Source: Reclinomonas americana ATCC 50394
Taxonomy: Eukaryota; Jakobida; Jakobea; Jakobida
Length of the DNA: 41,657 nucleotides
Assembly (NCBI GenBank): GCA_048213135.1
Contig: PS015249.1
Location: forward strand, 101,867-143,523
Direction: 5' to 3'
Shown: positions 22,701 to 33,866 of the stretch, piece after piece
Layout of the letters: every line of letters begins with the position of its first letter
How positions within the stretch are numbered: the stretch's first letter is position 1
Position numbers and translations under genes: made by a program
The notes under the pieces: model-generated
The model's database searches: none
What the model saw: only the letters and a program-made list of their open reading frames with translations
What the model was told of the DNA's origin: nothing

Positions 22701-23851
22701 AGTAGGTTGAGGAGCAGCAGGTTGAGGAGCAGCCGCAGTGGGAGGCGCCTGCTGCGGCTGCTGTTGTTGGTATGCTGGGTGCCGTTGTGCACTGCGGAGG
22801 AGGAGAGGGTGAGGGTGATGCTGCAAGGGAGGGAGGCAGACAGGCGAGCACAACTTTTGCAACTGCGACTGGTATTCGCGCAAGGTGACCTCGTGCTGCG
22901 TGAACCACGAGAAGATCTGCTCGTTGGTGCGGCGCGGCAAGTCGTTTTCGCTGATCTGCGGAGGTGGACAAGGGAGGTGAGGAGAAGGGAAAGGGAGAGT
23001 GACACAAAGGAGGGAAACGCAGACAAGAATGGAAAGGGAGTGGGTATGCAAAGATTGACGAGGAATGGCGATGAGCAAAAGGAGAAGGGAAGGAGAGAAA
23101 GGGGAAAATGGAGAAAAAGAAGACAAAGAACTGAGAGAACGAGAGAAAGCAAACTGGAAGAGAATGGGAAAAAACGGAACACGAAGGGCGAATGCTGACG
23201 CGATAACGAAGAGTGGCGAGAAGCAGGGCAAGGTGGGAAGGGCAAAACAGGAGAGAGATATAGAGAGAAGAAGAAGAAGAAGANNNNNNNNNNNNNNNNN
23301 NNNNNNNNNNNNNNNNNNNNNNNNNNNNNNNGCAGGCGTGTGTGTGTGTGAGAGAGAGAGAGTGCGTCTCATTTGGTAGTGAAGTGGGCACTTGAGTCGT
23401 AGAACCGTGGCGCTGCGTGCTGCTTGTTCACTTGCATTCCACGATCCTCTTCGTCAGCGCCTTCTCCCCACTCTTTGTTCCCTTGGCTCGCCACTCTTTT
23501 TCCTTTGTTGCCTCTTTCTCCACCTCCCTCCCACCCTTCCTCTTCTGCTTCAAAAGTGGCCATTCATTGTGCGGAGTTCGTTCAACACACACGCAGAAGC
23601 TCAGGGGAATCAGAACAGGCGGCGGGCCCTTGTCTTACCACCAGCTGTAGACGTCGCTGGCCGCCGTGGCCGCCGAGGCGGCAGCTGCATCGAAACAAGG
23701 AGGTGAGACGTTTGCGAGGGCGGCAAGCAGCCATGTCCATGGTACACGTACCGCCCGCATAGTCGCCGCTGGCCGCTTCCACCACGCCAGTCACGCCAGC
23801 CACCACCGCACCGAACAATGAGCCAGTCGAGGATCCAGAGCTGCTGTCCAT
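19655..23851 (-). CDS. Unknown protein with Pro/Gln-rich middle, conserved-looking core and polyQ tail
   Basis: Placed exons: 23752-23851, 23639-23684, 22855-22955, 22245-22791, 22064-22181 (runs into a gap), 21555-21780, 21412-21490, 21210-21354, 20571-20701, 20393-20510, 20190-20324 and 19655-19989. It begins MDSSSGSSTGSLFGAVVAG. A helical segment (EQIFSWFTQHEVTLREYQ), a 150-residue Pro/Gln/Ala-rich linker, another helix (ERVRVLRQANKQVQGFSLQ) and a beta-rich core (LLSVSEMEHPLSVTRR, RFSFRLRGSAGEWIVHRIEV, NLAVKSDGLLFVCERPN, CTFDLVDLDL) follow, ending with about 22 Gln. No family is recognised. Exon 2 (phase 2) and exon 3 (phase 0) do not join directly, so an exon is missing in 22956-23638, which contains a gap. 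Three introns start GTTGCG; one is 508 nt. Confidence 0.66.
19681..19745 (-). repeat. CAG/CAA trinucleotide run encoding polyglutamine
   Basis: A mixed CAG/CAA run in the last exon of the 19655-23851 gene encodes about 22 consecutive glutamines just before the C-terminus (ATNAQYQ). The interruptions by CAA make it less slippage-prone than pure CAG. Confidence 0.9.
20702..21209 (-). other. Long purine-rich (plus strand) intron, no gene seen
   Basis: A 508-nt intron of the 19655-23851 gene, bounded by donor GTTGCG at 21209 and a CAG acceptor at 20702. On the coding strand it is almost entirely pyrimidine. No internal exon is evident. Confidence 0.6.
21920..22063. other. Assembly gap (144 N)
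   Basis: Run of N inside the 19655-23851 gene, beside a GA-dinucleotide microsatellite. It hides the end of one exon. Confidence 0.95.
22956..23638 (-). other. Unresolved intron region with a gap
   Basis: This lies between exons 2 and 3 of the 19655-23851 gene, with N at 23284-23331. Phase demands a further exon here of length 1 modulo 3. A stretch near 23370-23480 has some coding character, but no reading satisfies both splice sites and phase, so none is called. Confidence 0.45.
23284..23331. other. Assembly gap (48 N)
   Basis: Run of N between an AAG-rich tract and a TG/GA run, inside the unresolved intron region. Confidence 0.95.
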
Positions 23852-25307
23852 GGTTGTTGTTGTTGTTGAGGTTGTTGTTGCTCACAGGAAGAGAGAGAGA
23901 AAAGCGATGGTGAGAGCAGCACCACAGTCGACGCAATTTATACCGGCGCCGTCAACTACATGTCCATTTGACATGCATGTGAGGTTGAGGTGGGAGCTGC
24001 GTCGACTGGACATCAATGAGTGTCAAAACCTGCCAGCCCCACTCGACAGTGGCTCGACACTCGTCTCATGCGCGGGTGAGTGGCCGGGCGGATATCAGTC
24101 GCGGCAAAAACCGGAGCATCATCGCCTGGATGGACGACTGCAGCAATAACTGCAGTGATCCAAGCAGCAGCAACACATCAGCAGTGTTCTCTGCAATCGT
24201 GCACGACTGGAAGCCACCATGGTGGAGAGTTCTAAGCTCAGAGACGCGTCGTACCAGCAATGAAGGGAACTCGGCAATTTCCAAAACCGGAGACAGGATT
24301 TTGAGGTCGTATACAAGAGTGAATTTGGTGCTGATTACCCAGACTTGTTTGGAGATGAACTTGCGGAGAGTTTTATGCTTCAGCATTCCAAGAAAACAGG
24401 AGGCTTGCTGGTGAGAACACAGAAAAACAAAATCGAAACCGGACAATCGACAAGAAATGATACCAACACCCACCAACAAACACTGCCACCACCATCATCA
24501 CTGATAATCCAACCGCATGCTAAGCAGCTGCAGGATCACGTGCACTCTTTGTGTGACCACCAGAAACGAACGCTCGCTGCGCGAGACATCCCAGAAACAC
24601 CTATCGCGAGAAAAGTCGGTGCAGACAGCCACGCCAACGTCTGCAAGAGCTCGATCTCGAAGACTCGGGCCGCAGTTTCAACCCTGCACCTCACTCGGCC
24701 ACCAGGTCCACTGTGATTCACATGCAACCATCGTGGATTCGAATTCGGACATCGATATTCATCGTCGCCTTGCCGCGCGCTGCAGTGCATCGAAGCTCCG
24801 GATCCTTGAGTGAACGCACACACACACACGTACTGTCGAGACAGGCGTTCTGACAAGAGGTGGACCTCTGTCATCAAAAAAAGCGGTTTCGACCTCCTGC
24901 CGTTGTACATGTTTGATTCGCACCGTCTCCTCTGTCATCGCACAACATTCCCCAGCCATACCCCTTCTCCTCTCCCCCTCTCCCCATCACCCCTCCCTCC
25001 CTCCTTCCCTTTCAACTCCTGTTTCTCCCCCCACTGCATGAAATTAGACAAACCTCAAATTCACCACTTCCCCCACTTCCCCACTTGCGCTCCACGCGCG
25101 CGTCACAGCACCCTGCTCCTCACACCACCACGCACCACCACACCCCACACTCACTCCCGCGATAATTGATGAACTTGAAGCCGGTTGTTCGACAAAGCAG
25201 GCCCTCCAATAGAACGCTGACTCACTGTCCGAACTCTCACGCTCAGCCGCCCGAACAAATGCCACACAATTTTTTCGCAACGTGCGTGGAGAGCAGAGCA
25301 ATAGATA
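23852..25307. other. Intergenic region between divergent genes, no gene seen
   Basis: This separates the start codon at 23851 (-) from 25308 (+) and holds both promoters. Open frames up to about 130 codons occur on both strands (for example 24016-24414), but none shows domain-like sequence or clean splice sites. Base composition in 24100-24700 is more AT-rich than the coding parts. Confidence 0.5.
23937..23942 (-). promoter_or_regulatory. TATA box of the 19655-23851 gene
   Basis: TATAAA on the minus strand lies 85 bp before the start codon at 23851, nearly the same spacing as the TATA box before the WD40 gene. Confidence 0.55.
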
Positions 25308-27337
25308 ATGATGGCACTGCAACACCCAGGCGCTACCTCTCCCCAACCACCACCACCAGCAGCTGCAACTGAAGACGTGCCCACTGCTGCAGTCATTGCC
25401 TCGCCCTCTGCGCACCAGAGAAGGCGCAACAGTGTGAAACGCCCTGCGCAACTCATGGTTGAGGTGCATGAGGAGGACGACGACGATGACGAGGTGACTA
25501 TGATGGACACGGAGGACGGCGACGATGACGACGACGACGATGAGCTCGAGGAGGAGGAGGAGGAGGGCGAGGCGGACGAGGACCGTGGGCGGGTTCCGAA
25601 GTTGATTGTGACGCCCAGCGTCGCCTCGGCCTCTGCTGCAGCATCAGCTGCCACACCGGCTACTGCATCAGCGAGGAAGGCGTGTCGTGTGCCGTTCACC
25701 AAGGCGCAGCGGGAGCGATTGAGAGAGGCTTTTGAGCAGAGCCCGTATCCGAGTCGGTCAGTGAGCGCAATGTGCTCTTCGTTGCTTTGCCTGTCTGTCT
25801 GTTTCTCATCTCTGGATGCGCGCACAGGCAAGTCATTGCGCAGCTGGCGGGCGAGCTGAACCGCACTGCGCGTTCCATTCGCGTCTGGTTCAACAACACG
25901 CGTCTCCGGTACGTCAGTGTATTTCGAACCCATCAGCTCAGTGTGCCCAGCTGCCCCCTCACCAGTGCTTCTGTGGACAGTGATGGAAAGGATCGTGCAC
26001 AGCAGCAGCAGCAGCAATTGTTGCACGCGCGCGTGAGCTTGTTGCGGGCGAGGTCGACATCGCCGAGTGGGATTCGCGCGGGATCGTCGCCATGTGGCAC
26101 TCCGCAGAGTATGTCTGGCGATATGCCGTCGCCGTTTGCGGAGCAGCATCAGCAGCAGCAGTATGGCAGTGGAGCGGAGCCGGCGTACAAGAGAAGGCGC
26201 ACGGATTCGTTGTCGCAGGCCTATTCGCCCATGTCGCTTGCCACGCCCATGTCGGCGACTCTGTCTCCACTGCGTATGATGCATACGCCGCCTCCACCCA
26301 TGCCGACGGTGCTTGGGACTCCCTCCTCCGCGAATGCCATGGGATACATGTTTCCGATGATGTCGTTGCCGCCGACACCGGTAATGACGCCGACGACGAT
26401 GATGACGCCGACGCACTTGTCGGTGTCGACGCTGATGCACGCGCACATGGGCGGCAGTCCGTCACCACCACCACCACCACCGACCATGACGATGATGCAT
26501 CACGCGTCGCCGTCGGTCATTACGCCGGTGCCACCGCCCATGCATGTCGTCACCATGCCGGCATTCTCCTTTGCCTTTCCACCCATGCAGCAGCAACAGC
26601 AGCAGCAGCAGCCATTGCCCCAGCAGCCGCTGCTGGTCAGACCTCGTGCGTCGCCACCACCATCATCGCCACCACCACCACCACCACCACCACCCGCACC
26701 ATCAATCAGCGAGCCATCTTTGCCGACCGCCGCTGCTGAGCCACCACCACCACCACCGCCAGCAGCGCCTGCTGCCGTGTCGCCTGCCAACCTCCCGTCG
26801 CCGACAACTCCCCACGACGTTCCTGTAGAGACCCGACCACCACCACGCTTTGCGGGTGTAGCGAGCCTGACCATGCTGCCGCCGACGGCGCTCATTGGCG
26901 CTTCGTCGGCGCCAGTGTCGCGCTCGAAACACTCGGTGCACACGGGCATCACCCCGACGACGCCGGCGACGAACTACTTGCTGCTTGACTTGTCGCCAGT
27001 GTCGCCTTCAGGCATGACGCCGCTGTTCCCCAGTGGCAGCGACAGCTGGCAACAGCAGCAGCAGCAGCAGCAACAACAACCACCACAATCGCAGCAGCAA
27101 CAGCAGCAGCAGCCGCAACAACAGCAACAGCAGCAGCTGCAGCAGAGTGCCCTGCTGTCTGCGCAGATGGCCATGCAGCAACGGCGACTGCAGCTGTTGG
27201 CAGCGCCGACTACGCTTGCACTCTCCAGCACACCATCGCCGTCGTGGGACGACAATGCCGAGTTTGTCGGCAGCGGCGGCACGTGGAATCAAATCTTTGC
27301 GTCACGAAGTGGCGCAGAGCCGTCGCCGCCGGCATGA
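25308..27337 (+). CDS. Homeodomain protein with long Pro/Gln-rich C-terminal region
   Basis: Exons 25308-25756, 25828-25908 and 25966-27337 give 633 residues. An acidic block (about residues 57-90) precedes a homeodomain at about 122-178. Helix 1 contains FTKAQRERLREAFEQSPYP, and the recognition helix RSIRVWFNNTRLR keeps Trp48, Phe49, Asn51 and Arg53. Position 50, which tunes specificity, is Asn, and position 52 is Thr. Both introns fall within or at the edge of the domain. The remaining 450 residues are Met/Pro/Thr/Gln-rich with several polyQ and polyP runs and a basic KRRR patch, as in transcription activators. It is likely a sequence-specific DNA-binding regulator. The spacing YPSRQVIAQLAGELN fits a typical 60-residue domain rather than the TALE class. 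Its stop is 116 bp from the convergent neighbour's. Confidence 0.82.
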
Positions 27338-27453
27338 GTGCCCCCCTGTATCACTACCCTTTCTCCCCCTCTCAAAAACATAATTATGGACTGTTATTGT
27401 ACTAGACGAAACCACTTGTTTGCATTGTGAACATTAATTGCTTTTCATTCGGA

Positions 27454-30400
27454 TTACATGCACACGGGAACGTGGCTGTGAAGGAAATCCCAGTCCCTCA
27501 AGTCGCGTATTACATCGTCACCGGGCAGTGTGGCATACGACTGTGTGCAGACGATGATGATGATGATGGTAAGTACGTGGCGACAAAGGGGTACAGCGTG
27601 GAAGGAGAATGGACGCTCACCGTCGCCTGTCCTCGCAGCTTCTTACCGGCGAGATCTGCCGGTGTGCGCAGCATGCGAGCCTCATGTGCGGCCACCAGCG
27701 CGTCAAACTGCACACACAAGTCAGTGAAACACAGTTCGTTGCACACACGGCTCACCCCAAGATACGACTCACCTCCGTCTCAAACGCCTCCATAATCGGC
27801 CGCTGCGACTCGAGGATTGTGACGCGCACAAACTCCACCGACGTGTCGGGGTGCGTCTGGAAGTATTCGACGATGGTGGCCAGAATGACATGAGCGGATC
27901 TGTGCACAACGAAAAAAAGCATGAGCGACAATCATCGCAGTACGGTGTGGTGGTGGCGGGCGAGCACGGGAGTACGCAACACTGCAGGCGGGCACGAGTA
28001 CACGCCCGTGGCCAAGGCCGGCATGGCAACGCTGCACAGGTTGTACTCGTCGGCCGTCGCCATGATGGAGAGCACGGCCGCTGACAGTGTCTCCTCGTGA
28101 GCTCGCTCGCCGGCTTCGGGCGGCGATCGGAAGTCAGGTGGAACCACGTGGAACACAAACGCTGACGGCAGCGCGCCGGCACTCGTCACCACCACGTCGC
28201 CAGCCGCCAAGCATCGCCGATCGCCAATAATTGCCGCGCACTCGGCGGCCAGGCCTGCACCAGCACGACGCACGAGCTCCGACGGCAGACCCGCCGTCAT
28301 GTCCAGTGTCAAGTTGGCGGGGCACACCAGACCCTCGGCGTCCTCTGCCAGCAGGTCACCCGTGCGAATCTGCAGCAAGTGAATCAGAAAGTCGTGTGAT
28401 TGGCATACGGCGGTGCACAGCAGCACAGTACCTCAATAACACGACCGCAGCGAGTGCGCAGTTGTCGCGAGAGACCACGAAGTGAGGCCGCGTCAGCTGC
28501 GCAGAGACAAAAGGAATAAGCGTACTCTCTACGAAGAACTCATTCAATAGCAAGTAATCACGAACCAGCCACATAGCCCGCATGCACGTACTCTACCACC
28601 TGATCCATCCGCGCGGGCTCTGCCGCCGCCGCCGCCGCCGTCTCTTCCACCGCACGCTGGTGAGCAGGTGTGCTGCTCAGTAACCTCTTGAGGTCGGCCT
28701 TCCAGTGCATGTCCTGCATCGAGCCCCCCGGCAAACAAGTGAGGATTGGAGACGGAAACAAAGGATGTGCACCAGCGCTGTGCTCACCTTGCCAGCATGG
28801 GCGAGGACGCGAGCCATCTCCTCGGCCACACGCGACACGCGCAGCCACTGCTGCTGCGGGTCGAGCATCTCCAGCAATCCGCCGGCATCCATCTCTGCAA
28901 CACACACACGCGTGAGTCCACCGCCACAGCACATTCGCCTTTCTCCCCAACACACAAACCGTGCTTCTTGAGCGCGCGTGCTTCCTGTGGGAACACCGGC
29001 TGGCACGCACGAAGCAGCACCGATGGCTCCCACAGCTTGGAGTCCGCCGTGGGAGTGCGGCCGCGTCCGTCGAGCGCCGCCTCCAACATGCTCCACAGGA
29101 ACGGAGAGAGGACGGGCACGCCGGCGGGCAGCGGACGACCCTCGCACATGAGCTTGGCGAGGATGCGACCGAGAGCCACATCCGAGTCCGCCGACTCGCG
29201 CGCACCCACATCGACAGTATGTGTGTTGAACAGGACGCAGCGGCCGCCTTCGCCCGCGGTGAGCATCTTGGATTCGGCGAGGCCACGGCCAAGAACCTGT
29301 GAGGTATGTGTGAGTGCGTGATTGAGCGCATGTGTGGCGAAGAACGAAAGGCAAGCACGGTAGACGCGCAACATTTGACACATAGGCGTCCGGCATGTCG
29401 GCGCGCAGCAGCTTGTCTGCGCTCATTCTCTTGACCTCGATCAGCAATTCAGGCGTGGTCTGCACGTCGCTCTGCGACGAAGCACGCATGAGTCACTCAA
29501 GCAAGACACTGGCGAGTGAGACATTCTGCTGCCTCACCGATGCAGGCATCATCATCTCCTCCTGCGCGTCGTGAAGACGCTCGAGCTCCAGCACTCGCCG
29601 CTCCGCGTACTGCGCCGGCGACAGATTGGGGTGCAGCGCAAAGTACGCATGCTGCGCCGTGGCACTCTCGTGTGACATGAGGATCTCGGGGCGTGGAGTG
29701 CGGCACGCGGCGGTGAGCACATCGATGCCGAGCGGTTGCGTGACGCGGCATGCGTTGTCGCACGCACGGCGGGCGGTGGTCGCCAGCTGGAACAGGTATG
29801 ACTGGAAGGGAGAAGGTGGAAGGGAAAGTGAGTGAATAAAGGATATGTGGGAAGGGAAGGGTGTGGGAGGGAAAGGTGGCAAGGAGAGAGTGAAGGTGAG
29901 GGTTGATGGGAGAGGGCGAAAGGGAAGTGGAATGGAGCGGGTGGAAAAGGAAGCGTGCAAGGGGCAGGGCGGAAAAGAAAGGCAGAGAAGGGAAGTGAAG
30001 GGTGACGGTGGACGGCAAGAGAAGAACGGGAAAGGGTGGAAGGAGGAAGGTGGCAAGGAGAGAGTGAAGGTGAGGGTTGATGGGAAGGGAAAGGGTACAG
30101 CGTGGAAGAGCAAAGGTGTAAGGGGCAGGGCGGAACAGAAAGGCAGAAGAGAGTGAGGTTGGGAGTCTTCAGATTTCTGGTCGGACTCACCACCACGCTG
30201 CCACGCGACAAGCTGGGAGGCAGATCACCGCGCATCTCCAACAGACTGCACGCCAGCGAGAAGCGGAAGTAGCGAGTGGCCACCCACACCGGATCCGAGT
30301 TGACAGTCACCGAGGAGTAGTCGCACGCCGGCGGCATGTACACCAGGTTGGCCAGATTGCGCGCCATGGTGAGTTCGAGCACCAATTGCGCAATGCAGTC

Positions 30401-32858
30401 CGAGGCGCGCTCCATCGCCACTGTCATCAATGTGCCACGCTGTGGCGACTCGTACAACAATTGTTCGTCCGTGGCCTGCTCGACGAGCGCGGAGTGTGAG
30501 CAAGGAGAAGGAAAGACACATCAAATAGGAGTGTACGGGAGACGCAACACAGCGCATCAAGGCCTCGACAACGAGCACCCGCTCCTCCTCCTGTTCCGTG
30601 ATGCTCTCCGCCACACTCTCGTCGTCGTCGAGCAGCGCATCCTTGACAGACATCGAGGAAGCGGCGGCGCCGTTTCCGAGCGCCAGCATAAGCACAGTGG
30701 TGCCGGAGGCATCGGGTGTGGCCAGGTTGGCCAGCAGGACCTCCTCGGCATCGTCAAAGTCGTCCTCCAGCAGCCAGAGGAGAGCCAGCGGGTAGAACGC
30801 GGCCATTTGGTGGAGCGGAGTCGTTCCGTTTTCTGCAAGAGGCAATTGATTGTTGAGTGTCACATGAAGAGACAATTCAGAATGCAGAGCATACGCACCA
30901 CTGACGGTGAGCGCCTCGGCGGGAACCACGGTCAGCGCACGGCGCAGGAGCGCGCCGTTGCCACGGAACGCGAGTTGTGACAGCAGGTTGGCCGAGAAGA
31001 ACATGTCGGGATTGAAATTGCCACCGAATCCGCGGAAGCCACCACCGCCACCGCCGTTACCACCACCACCACCGCCACCACCACGCCAGTCGTCGGTTCG
31101 TCTCCTCTTGTACGGTCCCGACTCGTCGTCGTCACCGCCACTGCCATCGCCGCCGCCGCTGCCGTCTTCGTCGTCGTCGTGCGCATCGTCCGAGTCTCCG
31201 GAATCGATGCCGCGCTTGCCGCCGCCAAGAATGGCGTCGGTGCTGGCCGGCACCACGTACACGCGATGCGGCAGCGAGAGGGAGCCATCGGCGGCACCCA
31301 GCACCACGTCACATGCGCCAGGTGATTCGAGGAGCACGCACACCAGCACCGACTCCTCGGCGAGACCGAGCCCCTGCGAACCGGGGGGCAGATAGAACGG
31401 GCCGGCCACGACGCGCGCCACTTGTGGACTCGCCGGCACGTTGTAGGCGGCGGAGCTGAAAGCGTGCGCTCGATCCACATCGTGGAAGCGACGGCGACTC
31501 GCGTCGCTCACTCGTTGCGTGAACTGCAGCCACACTGGCGACTGCTGGTTCGGCGGCGGCGACAGCATATACTCGCTGGCCGTCGGCGTCAGCGCAAACA
31601 CCGAGGCACTTCGCTCGCCAGAGACGTTCAAGTGCTGGAACGAAGGCATGAGCGGCGGGCGCGCGGGTTGCCGAACTGCGAATGGGGAGGGAAGATTGTG
31701 AGGCGGCGAAGAAAGACGGGGAGGCAAGTGAAGGAGACGCAACGAGGTGTGGACACGTCAGTCAAGCGCAGGCGCACGAGAAAGTCGCCGAGGCGCAGCG
31801 TGCGCACGCCCATTTTCTCGTCCTCGGCCGCTTGCTCTGCGTCCTCCTCCTCCTCCTCTTCATCCTCGTCCTGGCCGTCCACCGACATGGACGGCTTGCC
31901 AGCAAAGTGCCACTCACGCGACCGCGTGTACGTGACGTCAATGGCCGAGGCCACACACAGGCGCAAGCCGGTGCAGGAGGGGCTCAGTGGGGCGCTGAGC
32001 AGGACCGTCGATGATGATGATGATGANNNNNNNNNNNNNNNNNNNNNNNNNNNNNNNNNNNNNNNNNNNNNNNNNNNNNNNNNNNNNNNNNNNNNNNNNN
32101 NNNNNNNNNNNNNNNNNNNNNNNNNNNNNNNNNNNNNNNNNNNNNNNNNNNNNNNNNNNNNNNNNNNNNNNNNNNNNNNNNNNNNNNNNNNNNNNNNNNN
32201 NNNNNNNNNNNNNNNNNNNNNNNNNNNNNNNNNNNNNNNNNNNNNNNNNNNNNNNNNNNNNNNNNNNNNNNNNNNNNNNNNNNNNNNNNNNNNNNNNNNN
32301 NNNNNNNNNNNNNNNNNNNNNNNNNNNNNNNNNNNNNNNNNNNNNNNNNNNNNNNNNNNNNNNNNNNNNNNNNNNNNNNNNNNNNNNNNNNNNNNNNNNN
32401 NNNNNNNNNNNNNNNNNNNNNNNNNNNNNNNNNNNNNNNNNNNNNNNNNNNNNNNNNNNNNNNNNNNNNNNNNNNNNNNNNNNNNNNNNNNNNNNNNNNN
32501 NNNNNNNNNNNNNNNNNNNNNNNNNNNNNNNNNNNNNNNNNNNNNNNNNNNNNNNNNNNNNNNNNNNNNNNNNNNNNNNNNNNNNNNNNNNNNNNNNTGG
32601 CGAGGAGGCGGCGGCGGCGGCGGAGTACAGCAGTTGTGGGGTGACCGGCAAGAGGAAGCCGGCGACGGGGGCGTTGGTAGGGAGCTAATGAGGGGGAAGG
32701 GGAAGGGGGAAGGGGTGGGTGACGGGAGGGGGGAAAGGGGAGGGGGAAGGGGAGGGAGGATGTAAGGAGAAGTAAAGATGCAGGGAACTAGAAGGAGGGG
32801 GAAAGGGAGGATCGTAATGCTTCGCACGAAGCGCAACTCGCTCTTTGCTCTCGCTCAT
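27454..32858 (-). CDS. Large multidomain protein with ankyrin-like repeats and C-terminal macro domain
   Basis: Exons: 32838-32858, 32598-32684 (into gap), 31744-32026 (out of gap), 30899-31675, 30549-30832, 30191-30475, 29538-29801, 29373-29471, 28960-29296, 28788-28894, 28566-28713, 28432-28496, 27981-28369, 27773-27899, 27621-27707 and 27454-27540. All visible phases match. The first exon encodes only MSESKER. The N-terminal part has acidic and Gly/Asp-rich linkers and a KRRR patch. An ankyrin-like stretch follows (ENGTTPLHQMAAFYPLALLWLL, DASGTTVLMLALGNG), then about 480 residues of unrecognised helical sequence, then a macro domain (IRTGDLLAEDAEGLVCPANLTL, SVAMPALATGVYSCPP, VEFVRVTILESQRPIMEAFE). 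Macro domains bind or hydrolyse ADP-ribose or its derivatives. The VCPAN segment supports binding. Whether the protein is an enzyme is unknown. Five introns start GTTGCG. Confidence 0.75.
29802..30190 (-). repeat. Intron with a two-copy internal duplication
   Basis: A 389-nt intron of the macro-domain gene. On the plus strand it is purine-rich and contains two diverged copies of about 105-115 bp (29873-29988 and 30047-30150). They share AAGGTGGCAAGGAGAGAG, TGAAGGTGAGGGTTGATGGG and AAGGGGCAGGGCGGAA. Confidence 0.8.
32027..32597. other. Assembly gap (571 N)
   Basis: Largest N run. It interrupts the macro-domain gene next to a GAT-trinucleotide repeat at 32011-32026 and hides one intron and parts of the two flanking exons. 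Confidence 0.95.
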
Positions 32859-33002
32859 AGACTCACTAGAAAAGCACGTTAACAACAGCGACTAATCTTG
32901 GGGGAAGGGAGGAAAGATTGTAATGCTTCGCATGAAGCGCAACTCGCTCTTTGCTCTCGCTCATAGACTCACTAAAAAGCACGTTAACAACAGCGACTAA
33001 TC
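32814..33002 (-). repeat. Tandem duplication of first exon, donor and flank
   Basis: Two copies, 32814-32897 and 32920-33002, differ at only a few positions. Each contains, on the minus strand, a short leader, an ATG followed by codons for MSESKER, and an immediate GTTGCG donor (exons 32838-32858 and 32944-32964). The sequence just inside the intron forms a small hairpin (GCTTCG/CGAAGC), perfect in the proximal copy and with one mismatch in the distal one. Confidence 0.85.
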
Positions 33003-33516
33003 TGATGCACACGATTAACTCCGCCACTCTCTCTACGTTGCAATGAATTTCAATCGATGACGATTGACAATCAAACAGTGAATACAAACGTTTCTAGCTC
33101 TGTCGATGCTTCACTACATGCAACGTGACAACGGATAGCAAGGAGACCACGTTACACGGAAGGGGGTGAAGGAGAAGGAGGAGGAAGCTGATGAGCGTCT
33201 GATTAACGAACTTCACAGCGGTGTGCATATCATAGAAGCAGGAAGCCACATTTAACAGCGCATACAAACAGCCTGGCTGGCATCAAGAATAGAAGGCATC
33301 CGTCTCACTACGGCGCAAGACGCATCAAGAGCAGGAGACATGCTGGCATTCTCTATCAATCATCACACGAATGAAAAGACCTCAATCTCGATTCGACACA
33401 AGCCGCATCAAGAGCAGCGAATCAGGCAGGAGTCAGACTGGCCTCTTCATCACATACAAACACGAGACGACATCAATGTCACTGCGGCACACAAGGCGCA
33501 AAGAGCAGTGGATTGG

Positions 33517-33866
33517 GAGACAGGCTGACCTCCACACTCTCCAACTATCCAACTGCGACACAGGAAGCTCCAGATAAAAAACAAAGAAGCAGGAGACAGG
33601 CAAGCTTCCACACTCTGCAACTGTCTAACTGCGACACAAGAAGCTCCAGAGAGAAAGCAACACAGCAGAAGACAGGCAAGCCTCCACATCTAACTGCGAC
33701 ACAAGAAGCTCCAGATAAAAAGCAAAGTAGCAGTAGACACTCTCCAACTCTCTAACTGTGACACAGGAAGCTCCAGATAAAAAACAAAGAAGCAGGAGAC
33801 AGGCAAGCCTCCACACTTTCCAACTCTCTCACTGCGACACAAGAAGCTCCAGATAAGAAGCAAAGC
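33517..33866. repeat. Tandem repeat, five copies of a 76-bp unit
   Basis: Units begin near 33517, 33593, 33669, 33734 and 33795. The core reads GACACARGAAGCTCCAGATA and is followed by an A-rich piece and GACAGGCAAGCCTCCACA. Copies 3 and 4 carry internal deletions of about 12-15 bp. No ORF spans it meaningfully. Related but weaker copies of AGAGCAGGAGACA precede it (33330-33440). Confidence 0.88.

Noticed and set aside
22445-22705. Val/Ala-rich open frame on the plus strand
   Set aside because: It is the antisense shadow of the Pro/Gln-rich exon of the minus-strand gene.
24016-24479. Open frames of 130-137 codons on both strands
   Set aside because: They overlap one another, have no domain-like sequence and lack convincing splice or promoter signals.
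33517-33866. CRISPR-like array
   Set aside because: The unit is a contiguous 76-bp tandem repeat without unique spacers, and the window is eukaryotic.
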